Shown here piece after piece: positions 55,638 to 64,000 of a stretch of 64,000 nt of DNA (position 1 is its first letter; every line of letters begins with the position of its first letter). Source of the DNA: Sphingobacteriales bacterium (GTDB lineage Bacteria; Bacteroidota; Bacteroidia; Chitinophagales; Chitinophagaceae). The stretch is from positions 1 through 64,000 of the forward strand of contig RXJG01000005.1 of assembly GCA_003963365.1 (NCBI GenBank), in the 5' to 3' direction. A program made the translations under genes and the position numbers. The notes under the pieces were generated by a model, which was given only the letters and a program-made list of their open reading frames with translations, ran no database searches and was not told the DNA's origin.

Positions 55638-57860
55638 ATGATAAGAACATTATTTATTGCAGCCAGTCTTTGTGTGAATTGTGCCTATGCACAAACAGAT
55701 ACAGTCAACGCAAAACTTTTTCATGATGACAGCACATCGCCAAAACAAAAATATTTACCAGAAATAACGATGGTGGGCCGCAACAGTAAAAGTGATTACC
55801 AGCAGATGCCCCAAATAGTGGGAACCAATATTTATGCGGGAAAGAAAAATGCCTTGATTGTTTTAGACAACGTGCAGGGAAATGTAGTGACTAATACAAT
55901 GCGGCAGGTGCTGGCCAAAGTACCAGGCGTGCATATTTGGGAAAGCGATCCAAGCGGAATACAAATTGGTATTGCAGCCCGTGGCCTCAGCCCCAATCGT
56001 AGCTGGGAATTCAATATCCGCCAAAATGGTTATGATATAGCAGCAGACCCATTTGGCTATCCTGAAGCGTATTACAATCCTCAATTACAGGCAGTGCAAA
56101 GAATTGAAGTGGTACGTGGACAGGGTTCCTTACAGTACGGACCACAGTTTGGTGGTATGGTGAATTATATTTTGCGTAACGGAAGTGACATTACTAAAAA
56201 GTTCCAGTTTGAATCGCAGCAAACATTGGGAAGCTTCGGTTTATTCAATAGCTACAATGCGGTGGGTGGTAAAACAGAAAAAGTTCATTACTACTCTTTT
56301 TTCGACCATCGCAATGGTGATGGCTGGAGAGCCAACAGCCGTTTTTATACCAATGCTGGTTACGGAACAGTAACGTATTATTTTACGCCAAAGCTTTCTT
56401 TAAATGCGGAGCTGATGTATTCACATATCCGCAGTCAGCAACCGGGCGGCATTACCGATGCCCAGTTGCAAGACCAGGCCGAACAAAGTACCCGCAGCCG
56501 TAACTGGTTTGATATTAAATGGACGACTCCGGCACTCATCTTAAACTATAACATTAATGAAAATACCCGATGGAATACCAGGTTGTTTGCCACTATTGGA
56601 GATAGAAACAGTGTGGGATATTTACAAAGTATAACTGTGAAAGATAGTATCAATCCTGCTACCATGCAGTATAATAACCGGGTGCTGAATATTGACCAGT
56701 ACCTCAACTATGGCCTGGAAAGCCGTATCATCACTGATTATCATTTAGGTAAAATGAAAAACACTGTTTCCGGTGGTATTCGTTTGTATACTGGTAATAC
56801 TTTTCGCCGTGCAGATGGTAAAGGAACTACCGGTAGTGATTACGATATGACGGTGATTGGTGAATATGCACGAGATGTAAACTTTCGTTCAAATAATATT
56901 GCAGCCTTTGTAGAAAACATCTTCCGTATTAACGAAAAGATTATAGTAATCCCGGGCCTGCGTTATGAATGGTTAGAGGGCTCTGCGTCCGGAAGAAACG
57001 GATATGACAATACAGGGCAACCCATCATTTTACAAAACATTACCCGCAGCCGCAGTTTTATACTTGCCGGTGTTGGGGCAGAATATCATGTTACCGAAGC
57101 GACAGAATTATATGGAAATATTTCCCAGGCTTACCGTCCAATACAGTTTGCTAACCTGCAAGCTCCCCCCACTACAGATATTGTAGACCCCGACCTGAAA
57201 GATGCAAAGGGCTATAATATTGATTTTGGATACCGTGGTAAAATCAAAAATTATTTACAGTTTGATGTAAGCGGTTATTACCTGCAATATAATAACCGGG
57301 TGGGTACGGTAACTGTTTCTGCCAATCCTGTACGCAGATTAATTACCAATGTTGGTAACAGTACCAGCAAAGGTTTTGAAGGATATATAGAGTTTAACCC
57401 GGTAAGAGCCTTTACAAAATCTGCTAAAACTGATTTGATATTATTTGCATCTTACAGTTATACCGATGCCCGTTATACTAAAGACATAGAGAAAGCTACC
57501 ACCAAGCTTACAGGTAAATGGGTGGAAAATTCTCCCCGCAACATCTTTCGTGGTGGTATTACTGCAGGATATAAAGGATTTTTATTTACCACTCAATTGA
57601 GCTATGCAGATGAATCTTTCAGCGATGCTAATAACACTGTTACGCCAAGTGCCAATGCGCAAAACGGATTGATTCCTTCTTATGCGATCGTAGATTTTTC
57701 TGCTACTTATAAATTCAATAAAGAAGTAACCATCAAAGCAGGATTAAATAATGTGTTTAATAACAGATATTTTACCCGTCGTGCAGGAGGTTATCCTGGC
57801 CCGGGTGCTTTACCAGGAGATGCAAGAAACTTCTTTGTATCGGTTGGCGTTAAACTATAA
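55638..57860 (+). CDS. TonB-dependent receptor, FecA-like
   Basis: About 740 residues from MIRTLFIAASLCVNCAYAQ. The plug domain shows VTNTMRQVLAKVPGVHIWES, IAARGLSPNRSWEFNIRQNG and IEVVRGQGSLQYGPQFGGMV; the C-terminal barrel ends in an aromatic strand (RNFFVSVGVKL). The plug has the FecA/ferric-citrate pattern and lacks the carboxypeptidase-like N-terminal domain of SusC proteins. Likely imports a ferric chelate or haem, which suits its position beside the haem genes; the ligand cannot be fixed. The TTG start at 55590 is rejected in favour of the signal peptide. Confidence 0.93.
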   Translation: MIRTLFIAASLCVNCAYAQTDTVNAKLFHDDSTSPKQKYLPEITMVGRNSKSDYQQMPQIVGTNIYAGKKNALIVLDNVQGNVVTNTMRQVLAKVPGVHIWESDPSGIQIGIAARGLSPNRSWEFNIRQNGYDIAADPFGYPEAYYNPQLQAVQRIEVVRGQGSLQYGPQFGGMVNYILRNGSDITKKFQFESQQTLGSFGLFNSYNAVGGKTEKVHYYSFFDHRNGDGWRANSRFYTNAGYGTVTYYFTPKLSLNAELMYSHIRSQQPGGITDAQLQDQAEQSTRSRNWFDIKWTTPALILNYNINENTRWNTRLFATIGDRNSVGYLQSITVKDSINPATMQYNNRVLNIDQYLNYGLESRIITDYHLGKMKNTVSGGIRLYTGNTFRRADGKGTTGSDYDMTVIGEYARDVNFRSNNIAAFVENIFRINEKIIVIPGLRYEWLEGSASGRNGYDNTGQPIILQNITRSRSFILAGVGAEYHVTEATELYGNISQAYRPIQFANLQAPPTTDIVDPDLKDAKGYNIDFGYRGKIKNYLQFDVSGYYLQYNNRVGTVTVSANPVRRLITNVGNSTSKGFEGYIEFNPVRAFTKSAKTDLILFASYSYTDARYTKDIEKATTKLTGKWVENSPRNIFRGGITAGYKGFLFTTQLSYADESFSDANNTVTPSANAQNGLIPSYAIVDFSATYKFNKEVTIKAGLNNVFNNRYFTRRAGGYPGPGALPGDARNFFVSVGVKL

Positions 57861-57885
57861 AAAACTGTGATGAATAAGTAAAACA

Positions 57886-57912
57886 TAAAGGACTGCCGGT
57901 GACAGTCCTTTA
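57886..57912. terminator. bidirectional terminator between receptor and glycosyltransferase genes
   Basis: TAAAGGACTG and CAGTCCTTTA are exact complements around CCGGTGA, with A- and T-rich flanks for both convergent genes. Confidence 0.8.
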
Positions 57913-58899
57913 TTATTTTATCATACTCTCGTAAAGTGAAGTATATTTATTGGCTACGGTATTTACGTTATACCGCTCTGCATTCATTAAACCGTTTTTA
58001 ATAAGTTGCTGCCGTAATGCAGCATCAGCAATCAACTGCATAATGGTCAATTTTATTTCCAGCACATCATATGGATTTACTTTTAATGCGGAATCCTGGG
58101 CAATTTCATTCATCGGCAACAGGTTACTTGTTATTAAAGGGCGGCCCACCACATTGGCTTCAATAATAGGCATTCCAAAACCTTCGTAAGTAGAAATAAA
58201 TAACACCATATCGGCTTCCTCATATTTTTTTTTCAATTCTTCAAATGGAATATTACTGCCGCACAGGTATTTCACATTATTCTCTTTGAGTAGTTTTTTA
58301 ATTCCTTCAGTCAACGGGCCTACAATATCTAATTCGCAGTTAATACCATTTAATGCTTTAATAATCCTTGGCAGGTTTTTGTTTGCCTTAGTTCCTATCT
58401 GCAATATTCTTGGACAGTTGCTGTTAAATGTTTTAGGAACAAATGAAAGCCTTGGATCGTAAAAATTAGGAATGATTTTTATTTTATCGCCACTTATTCC
58501 TGTTAGCTCCATCACTTCTTTTTTTGTTTTTTCACTGATGGTAGTAATCATATTACACCGCCTTACGGGTAATTGATACCATAGCCAGTTTATGATCCAG
58601 TATTTGGGGTTCCATTTGCTGTATTGCGTTTTAAATACACAATCATGAATGGTAAGGACGGTACTGCTTTTATTCAGTCCTATCATTACATAATAAATAT
58701 CCCCGGTGATATGATTTACTTCGCTCTGTGCTGCCCTTGCCTGGAATATGTTCGTAAAAATATCACGGATGCTGGATACTTCAATTTTTCTGACACGTAT
58801 CCTGCCTTCCTTTTTTATCTGGGCGGAAAGTCCTTCAAAAATATGTTCAATACTATAAGCGTTTTTCCTTCGCTTGCGGAAGAAATAGGAAACGTACAT
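57913..58899 (-). CDS. GT4-family (group 1) glycosyltransferase
   Basis: 328 residues. The GT-B fold signatures are STVLTIHDCVFKTQYSKWNP in the acceptor domain, RCNMITTISEKTKKEVME, the nucleotide-binding PRILQIGTKANKNLPRIIKA and the E-x7-E motif in ISTYEGFGMPIIEANVVGRP. It probably adds a sugar to a surface polysaccharide or lipid. It stands alone with its own promoter, not in a polysaccharide cluster. The first 30 residues (FFRKRRKNAYSIEHIFEG) match the family. Confidence 0.9.
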   Translation of the reverse strand: MYVSYFFRKRRKNAYSIEHIFEGLSAQIKKEGRIRVRKIEVSSIRDIFTNIFQARAAQSEVNHITGDIYYVMIGLNKSSTVLTIHDCVFKTQYSKWNPKYWIINWLWYQLPVRRCNMITTISEKTKKEVMELTGISGDKIKIIPNFYDPRLSFVPKTFNSNCPRILQIGTKANKNLPRIIKALNGINCELDIVGPLTEGIKKLLKENNVKYLCGSNIPFEELKKKYEEADMVLFISTYEGFGMPIIEANVVGRPLITSNLLPMNEIAQDSALKVNPYDVLEIKLTIMQLIADAALRQQLIKNGLMNAERYNVNTVANKYTSLYESMIK

Positions 58900-58928
58900 A
58901 GGCGTTCAGTATTTGACTCTTTACGGGT

Positions 58929-58936
58929 CAAAAGTA
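58929..58936 (-). promoter_or_regulatory. -7 promoter element of the glycosyltransferase gene
   Basis: TACTTTTG on the minus strand is an exact TAnnTTTG match, 29 bases before the ATG. Confidence 0.55.
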
Positions 58937-58960
58937 ACTAAACAAAGTAATTAATTCAGG

Positions 58961-60160
58961 TTAAATAAAGGAAAGATGATTATATGATTTACCTAAAATC
59001 GTTTTATCGTCTGCAGACAACCATTTATTCAGTACTGTAGCATATACCTCTTTAAAATCAATTGAATATTTCAGGTCACCTTCATCCAGGTTGGTTAAAT
59101 CGGGCAGTGAGTTAATAATACCTTTTTGTTTCAACGCACCGCTTATTAAAAACATGTTGTTAGCAGTGCCGTGATCGGTACCGTCGCTGGCATTCTGGCT
59201 AACTCTTCTTCCAAATTCGGAGAAAGTGAATAACAGCACATCATTAAAACGATTATTTGCCTTTAAATCTTTTACAAAAGCTGTTACCGCATCGCTTAAT
59301 TGCGTAAATAAATTTTGCTGCTGAGCCTGCTGGTTAAAATGGGTATCAAAGCTTCCCAATGAAACATAATAAATTTTTGTGTTTATTTCAGAAAAGATAA
59401 GTGAAGCAATTGTTTTTAAATTTTTACCCAGTTCAGTATTGGGATACTCCTGTGCAGAGGGATGCAGTTTACTCTGCCGAAAAATATAATCGGCACTGGA
59501 TAATGTTTCAGCCATTATTTTATAGAGATAATCTACCGGTTGCTCCCCCGGCTCATCTTTGAAAGAAGCATTTAGCTCTTTATAAAATTTTTCATGACTG
59601 GTATTGTATAACCTTCCCGGATCCTTAAGTGCCAACCCCTTAATATCTGCACCTTTTAAAGCCAGACTTAATACATCATCTATTTCCAAAGCCTGTGTTG
59701 GTTTATCACAACCTTTACATTGTGCATCCAAATATCTTCCAATCCATCCTGTAGTAAGATATTCATTGGCACCAGAACCTGTTTGCCATATATCCATACT
59801 TCTAAAATGAGAACGATCGGGATTTGGGTAACCAACGCTGTTTAATATGGACAGGCTTCCTTCATCATACAATGCTTTTAACCCAACCAATGCCGGGTGC
59901 AGGGCTGCTTCGTCAGTTAATGAAAGTGTTTTTGTTTTTTCTATCCCCAGCTTTGGTCTTTCTCTGTAGTAAATATCATTACGAACAGGTATAATGGTAT
60001 TCAATCCATCGTTCCCACCGCTCAGTTGAATGATGACTACTGCTTTATTGCCTGTGGGCACAGGTATTCTTCCTTCAAAAGCTTTTAAAAACTTTGGCAT
60101 CATCAGCGTAGCAGTAGCTAATGATCCGATCTGTAAAAATTCTCTGCGTTTAATAACCAT
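58961..60160 (-). CDS. DUF1501 family protein with Tat-type signal
   Basis: 399 residues. MVIKRREFLQIGSLATATLM fits a twin-arginine signal (RREFLQ), so the folded protein is likely exported. The body contains VIIQLSGGNDGLNTIIPVRN, NPDRSHFRSMDIWQTG and TFSEFGRRVSQNASDGTDHG, typical of DUF1501, a sulfatase/alkaline-phosphatase-superfamily-like group. It is paired with the DUF1800 gene upstream on the same strand, the usual arrangement. Biochemical role unknown. Confidence 0.92.
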   Translation of the reverse strand: MVIKRREFLQIGSLATATLMMPKFLKAFEGRIPVPTGNKAVVIIQLSGGNDGLNTIIPVRNDIYYRERPKLGIEKTKTLSLTDEAALHPALVGLKALYDEGSLSILNSVGYPNPDRSHFRSMDIWQTGSGANEYLTTGWIGRYLDAQCKGCDKPTQALEIDDVLSLALKGADIKGLALKDPGRLYNTSHEKFYKELNASFKDEPGEQPVDYLYKIMAETLSSADYIFRQSKLHPSAQEYPNTELGKNLKTIASLIFSEINTKIYYVSLGSFDTHFNQQAQQQNLFTQLSDAVTAFVKDLKANNRFNDVLLFTFSEFGRRVSQNASDGTDHGTANNMFLISGALKQKGIINSLPDLTNLDEGDLKYSIDFKEVYATVLNKWLSADDKTILGKSYNHLSFI

Positions 60161-60172
60161 AAAAAAAACTTT

Positions 60173-60243
60173 GAGCTATCAGCTGTGAGTTGTGAGTTAA
60201 CACCAAAAGGCTTGTAGCCCGTAACTCACAACTCGTAGCTGAA
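60173..60243. repeat. heptad-type hairpin between the DUF1800 and DUF1501 genes
   Basis: The arms TCAGCTGTGAGTTGTGAGTT (60179-60198) and AACTCACAACTCGTAGCTGA (60223-60242) are complementary except near positions 7-8. The unit GTGAGTT repeats with a 7-bp period. It fills the gap between two co-directional genes. Confidence 0.85.
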
Positions 60244-60244
60244 T

Positions 60245-61744
60245 TTAACATAACTGGTAATCAGGTGTACACATAAGTTGAACAACGGCCGTTTTGATAT
60301 AGGTTTCTTTTGAAGTGTTATCAATATATTTCTCTAAAATATTTTTGTTAATGGCTGACGATGCAGATTGCAACAATGTGAGAGCAATTTCTCCCAATAA
60401 ATTTTCACGGCTTATGGCAGAAAATTGTTTAATCACTCCGCTCCAGTCAATGGTGGCATTTACCATTTGTGATTGTATTCGCTTATCCACAACTTTAGAA
60501 TTATTTTGTTGTTTCATCTGGTAATTCTCCAGCATATCATCCGGCATTTCTTTAGGTCTCACTGCAAATTCATCTGCATTGGCCAGCAATTGTGGAATCC
60601 GCAAACGAAACATTAATGTGGAACTGTCAATCCAGTTTTTACCACCGGGCCAGCCTGCAACGTTAGGGGGGTAAAATAAAATTTGTCCCAATACTCTTTG
60701 CACCAGCAATTGTGCTTCCGGTTGTTCAAAAGTTACCGGTAGTATTCTGCGAATACCCACTATCAACTCAATGGGTGATTTTATTTTACTGCCGATATTT
60801 TTATTATTGTAAAACCAGTCACTGGTAAAAATATTTTTCAACAGCGATGAGATATCATAATTACTCTGGTAAAATTTATCCGCCAGTGAGTTAACAATAT
60901 TTTCATCCACCACGTTTTCATTCACATAATACTTGTATATTTTACGGGTAATAAATTTTGCTGTTTGCTTTTGTTCCAGCAATATGCTAAGGATATCATC
61001 TCCATCAAAGTTTCCCGATTTACCCAGTATCTTTTTAATTCCATTATCGTGTTGAAATTTCCGGAAAACAAATTCTCCTTTTAAATTAAACCCCCAGCCG
61101 GTAAATGCACGGGCAGCTTCCTTAATATCTTCTTCGCTATAATTACCTCTGCCCATTGTAAATAATTCCATTACTTCACGGGCAAAATTTTCATTGGGAT
61201 GTTCTTTTTTGTTTTGCTGGTTATTGAGAAAGGCCAGCATGGCGGCACTTTTGGAAACTTCTCTCAGCATATCGCCGAAATTGCCTAATGCATTTTTACG
61301 AATGATATGCAATAATTCCTGCTGAAAAACAACATTGAGGTTGCGGCAGGCAAAATGTCCATGCCAGAACAAACTCATTTTTTCTCTCAGCTGCTGTTCA
61401 CTGTGCACCATCTCTTCTATCCATTCCAGGTTCAGGTTACGAATTTCTTCCCTGGATTTTTGACCCAATTCTTTTTTTTCTTCTTTGGAAAGATTTTCTA
61501 ATCTGCCCACCTCCTTTATACCTTTCACTAACCCATCCATTATATTGTCGGCTATTTTTATGTAAACGGGATCTTTGGAAGAAGCTCTGGCCAGGGCTTT
61601 AAAGTAAGCCTCTGGTGAAGCATTATAGGTTTGTGACAGATCGTTAACTGAAGGGCCAAATCCTGCACGCCATAAAAGATGTTGATTTTTTACCTGCCTG
61701 ATCACTGACATGGAAAACAGATTTACGTGGTTAAGACCAGCCAT
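60245..61744 (-). CDS. DUF1800 family protein
   Basis: 499 residues. LLWRAGFGPSVNDLSQTYNA at the start, MSLFWHGHFACRNLNVVFQQ, NENFAREVMELFTMGRGNYS and EAARAFTGWGFN are the family's conserved blocks, and VAGWPGGKNWIDSSTLMFRL is the C-terminal signature. DUF1800 proteins are always helical and are paired with DUF1501, as here; they may build a secreted complex. An alternative start is the ATG at residue 12 (MSVIRQ). Function unknown. Confidence 0.92.
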   Translation of the reverse strand: MAGLNHVNLFSMSVIRQVKNQHLLWRAGFGPSVNDLSQTYNASPEAYFKALARASSKDPVYIKIADNIMDGLVKGIKEVGRLENLSKEEKKELGQKSREEIRNLNLEWIEEMVHSEQQLREKMSLFWHGHFACRNLNVVFQQELLHIIRKNALGNFGDMLREVSKSAAMLAFLNNQQNKKEHPNENFAREVMELFTMGRGNYSEEDIKEAARAFTGWGFNLKGEFVFRKFQHDNGIKKILGKSGNFDGDDILSILLEQKQTAKFITRKIYKYYVNENVVDENIVNSLADKFYQSNYDISSLLKNIFTSDWFYNNKNIGSKIKSPIELIVGIRRILPVTFEQPEAQLLVQRVLGQILFYPPNVAGWPGGKNWIDSSTLMFRLRIPQLLANADEFAVRPKEMPDDMLENYQMKQQNNSKVVDKRIQSQMVNATIDWSGVIKQFSAISRENLLGEIALTLLQSASSAINKNILEKYIDNTSKETYIKTAVVQLMCTPDYQLC

Positions 61745-61803
61745 TAACTCTAAAGTTTAATTGAAAATTGTGCAGGTAATAAAACTTCTTGCCACTAATA
61801 TGT

Positions 61804-61811
61804 TAAATTTG
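61804..61811 (+). promoter_or_regulatory. -7 promoter element of the AlkB-type gene
   Basis: TAAATTTG is an exact TAnnTTTG match, 17 bases before the ATG at 61829. Confidence 0.6.
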
Positions 61812-61828
61812 GAAAAAGGTTGTTTGCT

Positions 61829-62905
61829 ATGAGTATCCGGGCATTCAAATATGCTTCCCCATTAATTGTTTTTGTGATGGCTTATTTTGCTTTCACTTTT
61901 AAAGGATGGTGGGTTACAGTACCTCTTTTATACGCATGGGTATTCATTCCGCTGGTTGAATTATTTATTAAACCAAATGCTGAAAATATTTCCAAAGCGG
62001 AAGAAGAAATAATTAAAAATGATCCTGTTTATGATTGGTGGCTGTATATTATTGTAGTGCTGCAATATGTTGCTCTTTTTTATTTTTTGCAATCTGTAAA
62101 CGATCAAACGCTGACTTGGTATGAACTAGCAGGCCGAACATTATCCATGGGTTTATTATGTGGTGTTTTTGGGATTAATGTGGCCCATGAACTTGGCCAC
62201 AGGGTTAAACGGTCAGAACAATTCATGGCAAAAGCTTTGTTGCTTACTTCTCTTTACATGCATTTTTTTACTGAACATAATAAAGGTCATCACAAAAGAG
62301 TGGCCACACCGGAAGATCCAAGCAGTGCACGGTATAACGAACCTATTTACATTTTCTATTTCCGCACTGTGATTATGTCATATTTTTCGGCCTGGCATAT
62401 AGCTAACGATGAGGTGAAGAAAAAAGGGTTACCAGTTTTTCATTGGAAAAACGAAATGATACAATTTCATCTGATTGAAATTATTTTCGTTGGTTTTATA
62501 TTTTATTTATACGGATGGGTGATCACTTTATACTTTATTGCCGCTGCTGTAACTGGTTTCCTGTTACTGGAAACAGTAAATTACATTGAGCACTATGGCC
62601 TGCAACGCAAATCAAGCGGAAACGGCAAGTATGAAAGAGCAATGCCTGAGCACAGCTGGAACAGTGATCATACAATTGGCAGATTAATGTTGTTTGAACT
62701 CAGCCGTCATAGTGATCACCATTATCTTGCCAGCCGCAAGTATCAAATCCTCCGGCATCATGATGAAGCTCCGCAGATGCCTACGGGTTACCCGGGTATG
62801 ATGTTATTATCGTTATTACCTCCCGCCTGGTTTTATATAATGAACAAAAAAATTAAGGAGCGGGATAAAACAAAAAAGCCCCTCTTACATGAAGAAGGGC
62901 TGTAA
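61829..62905 (+). CDS. AlkB-type membrane alkane/fatty-acid hydroxylase
   Basis: 358 residues with about six membrane helices. The di-iron histidine boxes of the alkane monooxygenase family are all present: NVAHELGHRVKR, FTEHNKGHHKRVATPEDPS, LETVNYIEHYGLQRK and LSRHSDHHYLASRKYQILRH. The family hydroxylates terminal carbons of alkanes or related lipids and needs a rubredoxin or ferredoxin; none is adjacent, but a small c-type cytochrome gene lies just downstream in convergent orientation. Start at 61829 rather than TTG 61820, from the promoter spacing. Substrate unproven. Confidence 0.92.
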   Translation: MSIRAFKYASPLIVFVMAYFAFTFKGWWVTVPLLYAWVFIPLVELFIKPNAENISKAEEEIIKNDPVYDWWLYIIVVLQYVALFYFLQSVNDQTLTWYELAGRTLSMGLLCGVFGINVAHELGHRVKRSEQFMAKALLLTSLYMHFFTEHNKGHHKRVATPEDPSSARYNEPIYIFYFRTVIMSYFSAWHIANDEVKKKGLPVFHWKNEMIQFHLIEIIFVGFIFYLYGWVITLYFIAAAVTGFLLLETVNYIEHYGLQRKSSGNGKYERAMPEHSWNSDHTIGRLMLFELSRHSDHHYLASRKYQILRHHDEAPQMPTGYPGMMLLSLLPPAWFYIMNKKIKERDKTKKPLLHEEGL

Positions 62906-62912
62906 TTTTTTT
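62877..62912 (+). terminator. terminator overlapping the end of the AlkB-type gene
   Basis: AGCCCCTCTT and AAGAAGGGCT form a stem with one mismatch inside the last codons, followed by TTTTTTT. Confidence 0.8.
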
Positions 62913-62921
62913 ATACATTCT

Positions 62922-63251
62922 TTATTTCTTTGCATTAGCCTGAACGTATGCCAATACATTAGCTTTTTCCGTGTCAGTTAATTTAGCTTTTATAGCCATT
63001 GCATCAACATACGGTACCCATTTTTCTGCAGAAAATTCGTCAGGGGCGTGTAAGGCATGGCAACGTCCGCATTTTGATTCGTATGTTGTCTTGCCCTCAG
63101 CTATTAAATCAGCAGATACAACTGTCTTGGTTTCTGTGTTGGTAGTAGCTGTATTGGTTGACGGTGCGGTTTCAGATTTAGCGGGAGTAGCTTTTTTGGT
63201 ACAACTCCAAATAGCCATCAATAAAAAAGATGCGAAAAAAAGTTTCTTCAT
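62922..63251 (-). CDS. small c-type cytochrome lipoprotein
   Basis: 109 residues from MKKLFFASFLLMAIWSC, whose lipobox ends at Cys17. A low-complexity linker of alanine and threonine follows. The single haem site is CGRCH in YESKCGRCHALHAPDEF, with a methionine ligand probably in YVDAMAIKAKLTD. It resembles diheme-less cytochrome c class I domains used as periplasmic electron carriers. The longer frame from 63290 is rejected because it would bury the signal. Confidence 0.9.
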   Translation of the reverse strand: MKKLFFASFLLMAIWSCTKKATPAKSETAPSTNTATTNTETKTVVSADLIAEGKTTYESKCGRCHALHAPDEFSAEKWVPYVDAMAIKAKLTDTEKANVLAYVQANAKK

Positions 63252-63456
63252 GGTTGAGTGTTGATTGGTTGGTGAATGTTTAAACAGCAAAATAAGAAAA
63301 TTATAGGTTTGTCTGAAATACGCTTATACCAACTTCGGTATAGTTGAATTTATTCACATTTCAACATGGCAGTAATTTTACTATTTACTCATATTTATTA
63401 AGTATTTATATTTACTTATCCCACTTTTTTAAATCACAAAACCAAATCAAGACAAA

Positions 63457-64000
63457 ATGAAAAAAATTCTGAGCCTCGTAATTGCAGCTACCCTAATTGC
63501 AATTGCTTGTAATAAAGCCGACCGTCTCTCAACCCAGGGTCAAGAAGAAACTGTAGCTGCCCCCACTAAAAGGATGTGTGCTTCCATGGAAGTTTTGCAG
63601 GAGCAATTAAAAGCAGATCCGTCTCTGCAAAAAAGAATGGACGATTTAGAAAAAATAACCCAAAACTTTATTCGCAACAAAAGTTTATATCGTCTATCTG
63701 GCGATACTATGATTGTACCTGTTGTGGTAAATGTAGTTTACAGAACAGCAACTGAAAATATTGCATTGGGTCAAATTCAATCTCAAATTGATGTATTGAA
63801 TGAAGACTACAGCGGAAAAAATGCTGATGTCAGCGGTGTTCCAAGTATTTTTAAAAGCGTAAAAGCTGGCGATACAAAAATTCGTTTTGTACTTGACCAG
63901 GTTGTAAGAAAAAGTACTACAAAAAGAAGCTGGAGTACCAATGATGCAGTTAAGAAAAGCAGCCAGGGTGGTGTTAATCCAACAAGTCCCACAACCAAAT
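63457..64000 (+). CDS. start of an M43-like zinc metalloprotease lipoprotein (3' end outside window)
   Basis: The frame runs to the last base. MKKILSLVIAATLIAIAC is a lipoprotein signal with Cys18. The text MIVPVVVNVVYRTATEN and QIQSQIDVLNEDYSGKNADV is the N-terminal block of pappalysin-like (M43) metalloproteases of Bacteroidota. The zinc-binding motif HExxHxxGxxH lies beyond the window, so the catalytic call is inference. It may also end in a T9SS domain. Confidence 0.8.
   Translation, partial: MKKILSLVIAATLIAIACNKADRLSTQGQEETVAAPTKRMCASMEVLQEQLKADPSLQKRMDDLEKITQNFIRNKSLYRLSGDTMIVPVVVNVVYRTATENIALGQIQSQIDVLNEDYSGKNADVSGVPSIFKSVKAGDTKIRFVLDQVVRKSTTKRSWSTNDAVKKSSQGGVNPTSPTTK

Noticed and set aside
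58624-58941. Plus-strand frame of 105 codons opposite the glycosyltransferase
   Set aside because: It is antisense to a well-conserved GT4 coding region and has no family resemblance.

Overview
The window is chromosomal DNA from a member of the Bacteroidota, most probably the family Chitinophagaceae. Evidence: two secreted giants with type IX secretion (Por) C-terminal sorting domains, a TonB-dependent receptor, paired DUF1501/DUF1800 proteins, abundant four-helix-bundle proteins, almost no Shine-Dalgarno sequences, and many start regions preceded by the Bacteroidota promoter -7 motif TAnnTTTG (for example 31147, 37201, 38321, 50992, 61804, and on the minus strand 31045, 50790, 54471, 58929). 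The genus is inferred, not proven. No rRNA, tRNA, CRISPR array, prophage or classical IS was recognised.

Layout. 1-4080 is a variable strip: a Y1 (RAYT/IS200-like) transposase cut by the window edge, a decayed second transposase with hairpins inserted in it, mosaic GC-rich palindromes, small lipoproteins and gene fragments. 4082-7008 holds a transketolase C-terminal half and an ECF sigma factor operon with an unusual repeat-bearing membrane partner. 7147-8213 (minus) is a metallo-beta-lactamase-fold hydrolase and a small YciI-like protein. 8254-14360 (minus) is the rod-shape operon mreB-mreC-mreD-mrdA-rodA. 14594-21665 holds an esterase, purD, POT and OPT peptide transporters and a ferredoxin-NADP reductase-like protein. 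21989-30973 (minus) encodes a small secreted protein and two large T9SS substrates, one a subtilase. 31163-36904 has mfd and gyrB. 37217-43035 has an AraC regulator with a cysteine cluster and a tetR-tolC-emrA-emrB efflux operon with a clear palindromic operator. 43055-54466 is a nearly complete haem biosynthesis locus: hemA-hemC-hemD-hemE-hemF-hemB-hemL on the minus strand, divergent from hemH-hemJ on the plus strand, then convergent hemN. 54659-57860 is an outer-membrane protein and a FecA-like receptor. 57913-64000 has a glycosyltransferase, DUF1501/DUF1800, an AlkB-type hydroxylase, a small c-type cytochrome and the start of an M43-like metalloprotease.

Working together: the haem locus covers every step from glutamyl-tRNA to protohaem (HemA, L, B, C, D, E, F/N, J, H), and the neighbouring receptor plausibly brings in iron. 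The most striking observation is a family of hairpins whose arms are built of 7-bp units (consensus GTSAATR). They sit in the gaps of the haem operon, supply stop codons, occur in frame inside hemC, and flank two genes for four-helix-bundle (23S-rRNA-intervening-sequence type) proteins. I interpret these as mRNA-borne relatives of rRNA intervening sequences; this is inference. Similar hairpins with different unit sequences lie in the mre operon and between the DUF1501/DUF1800 genes.
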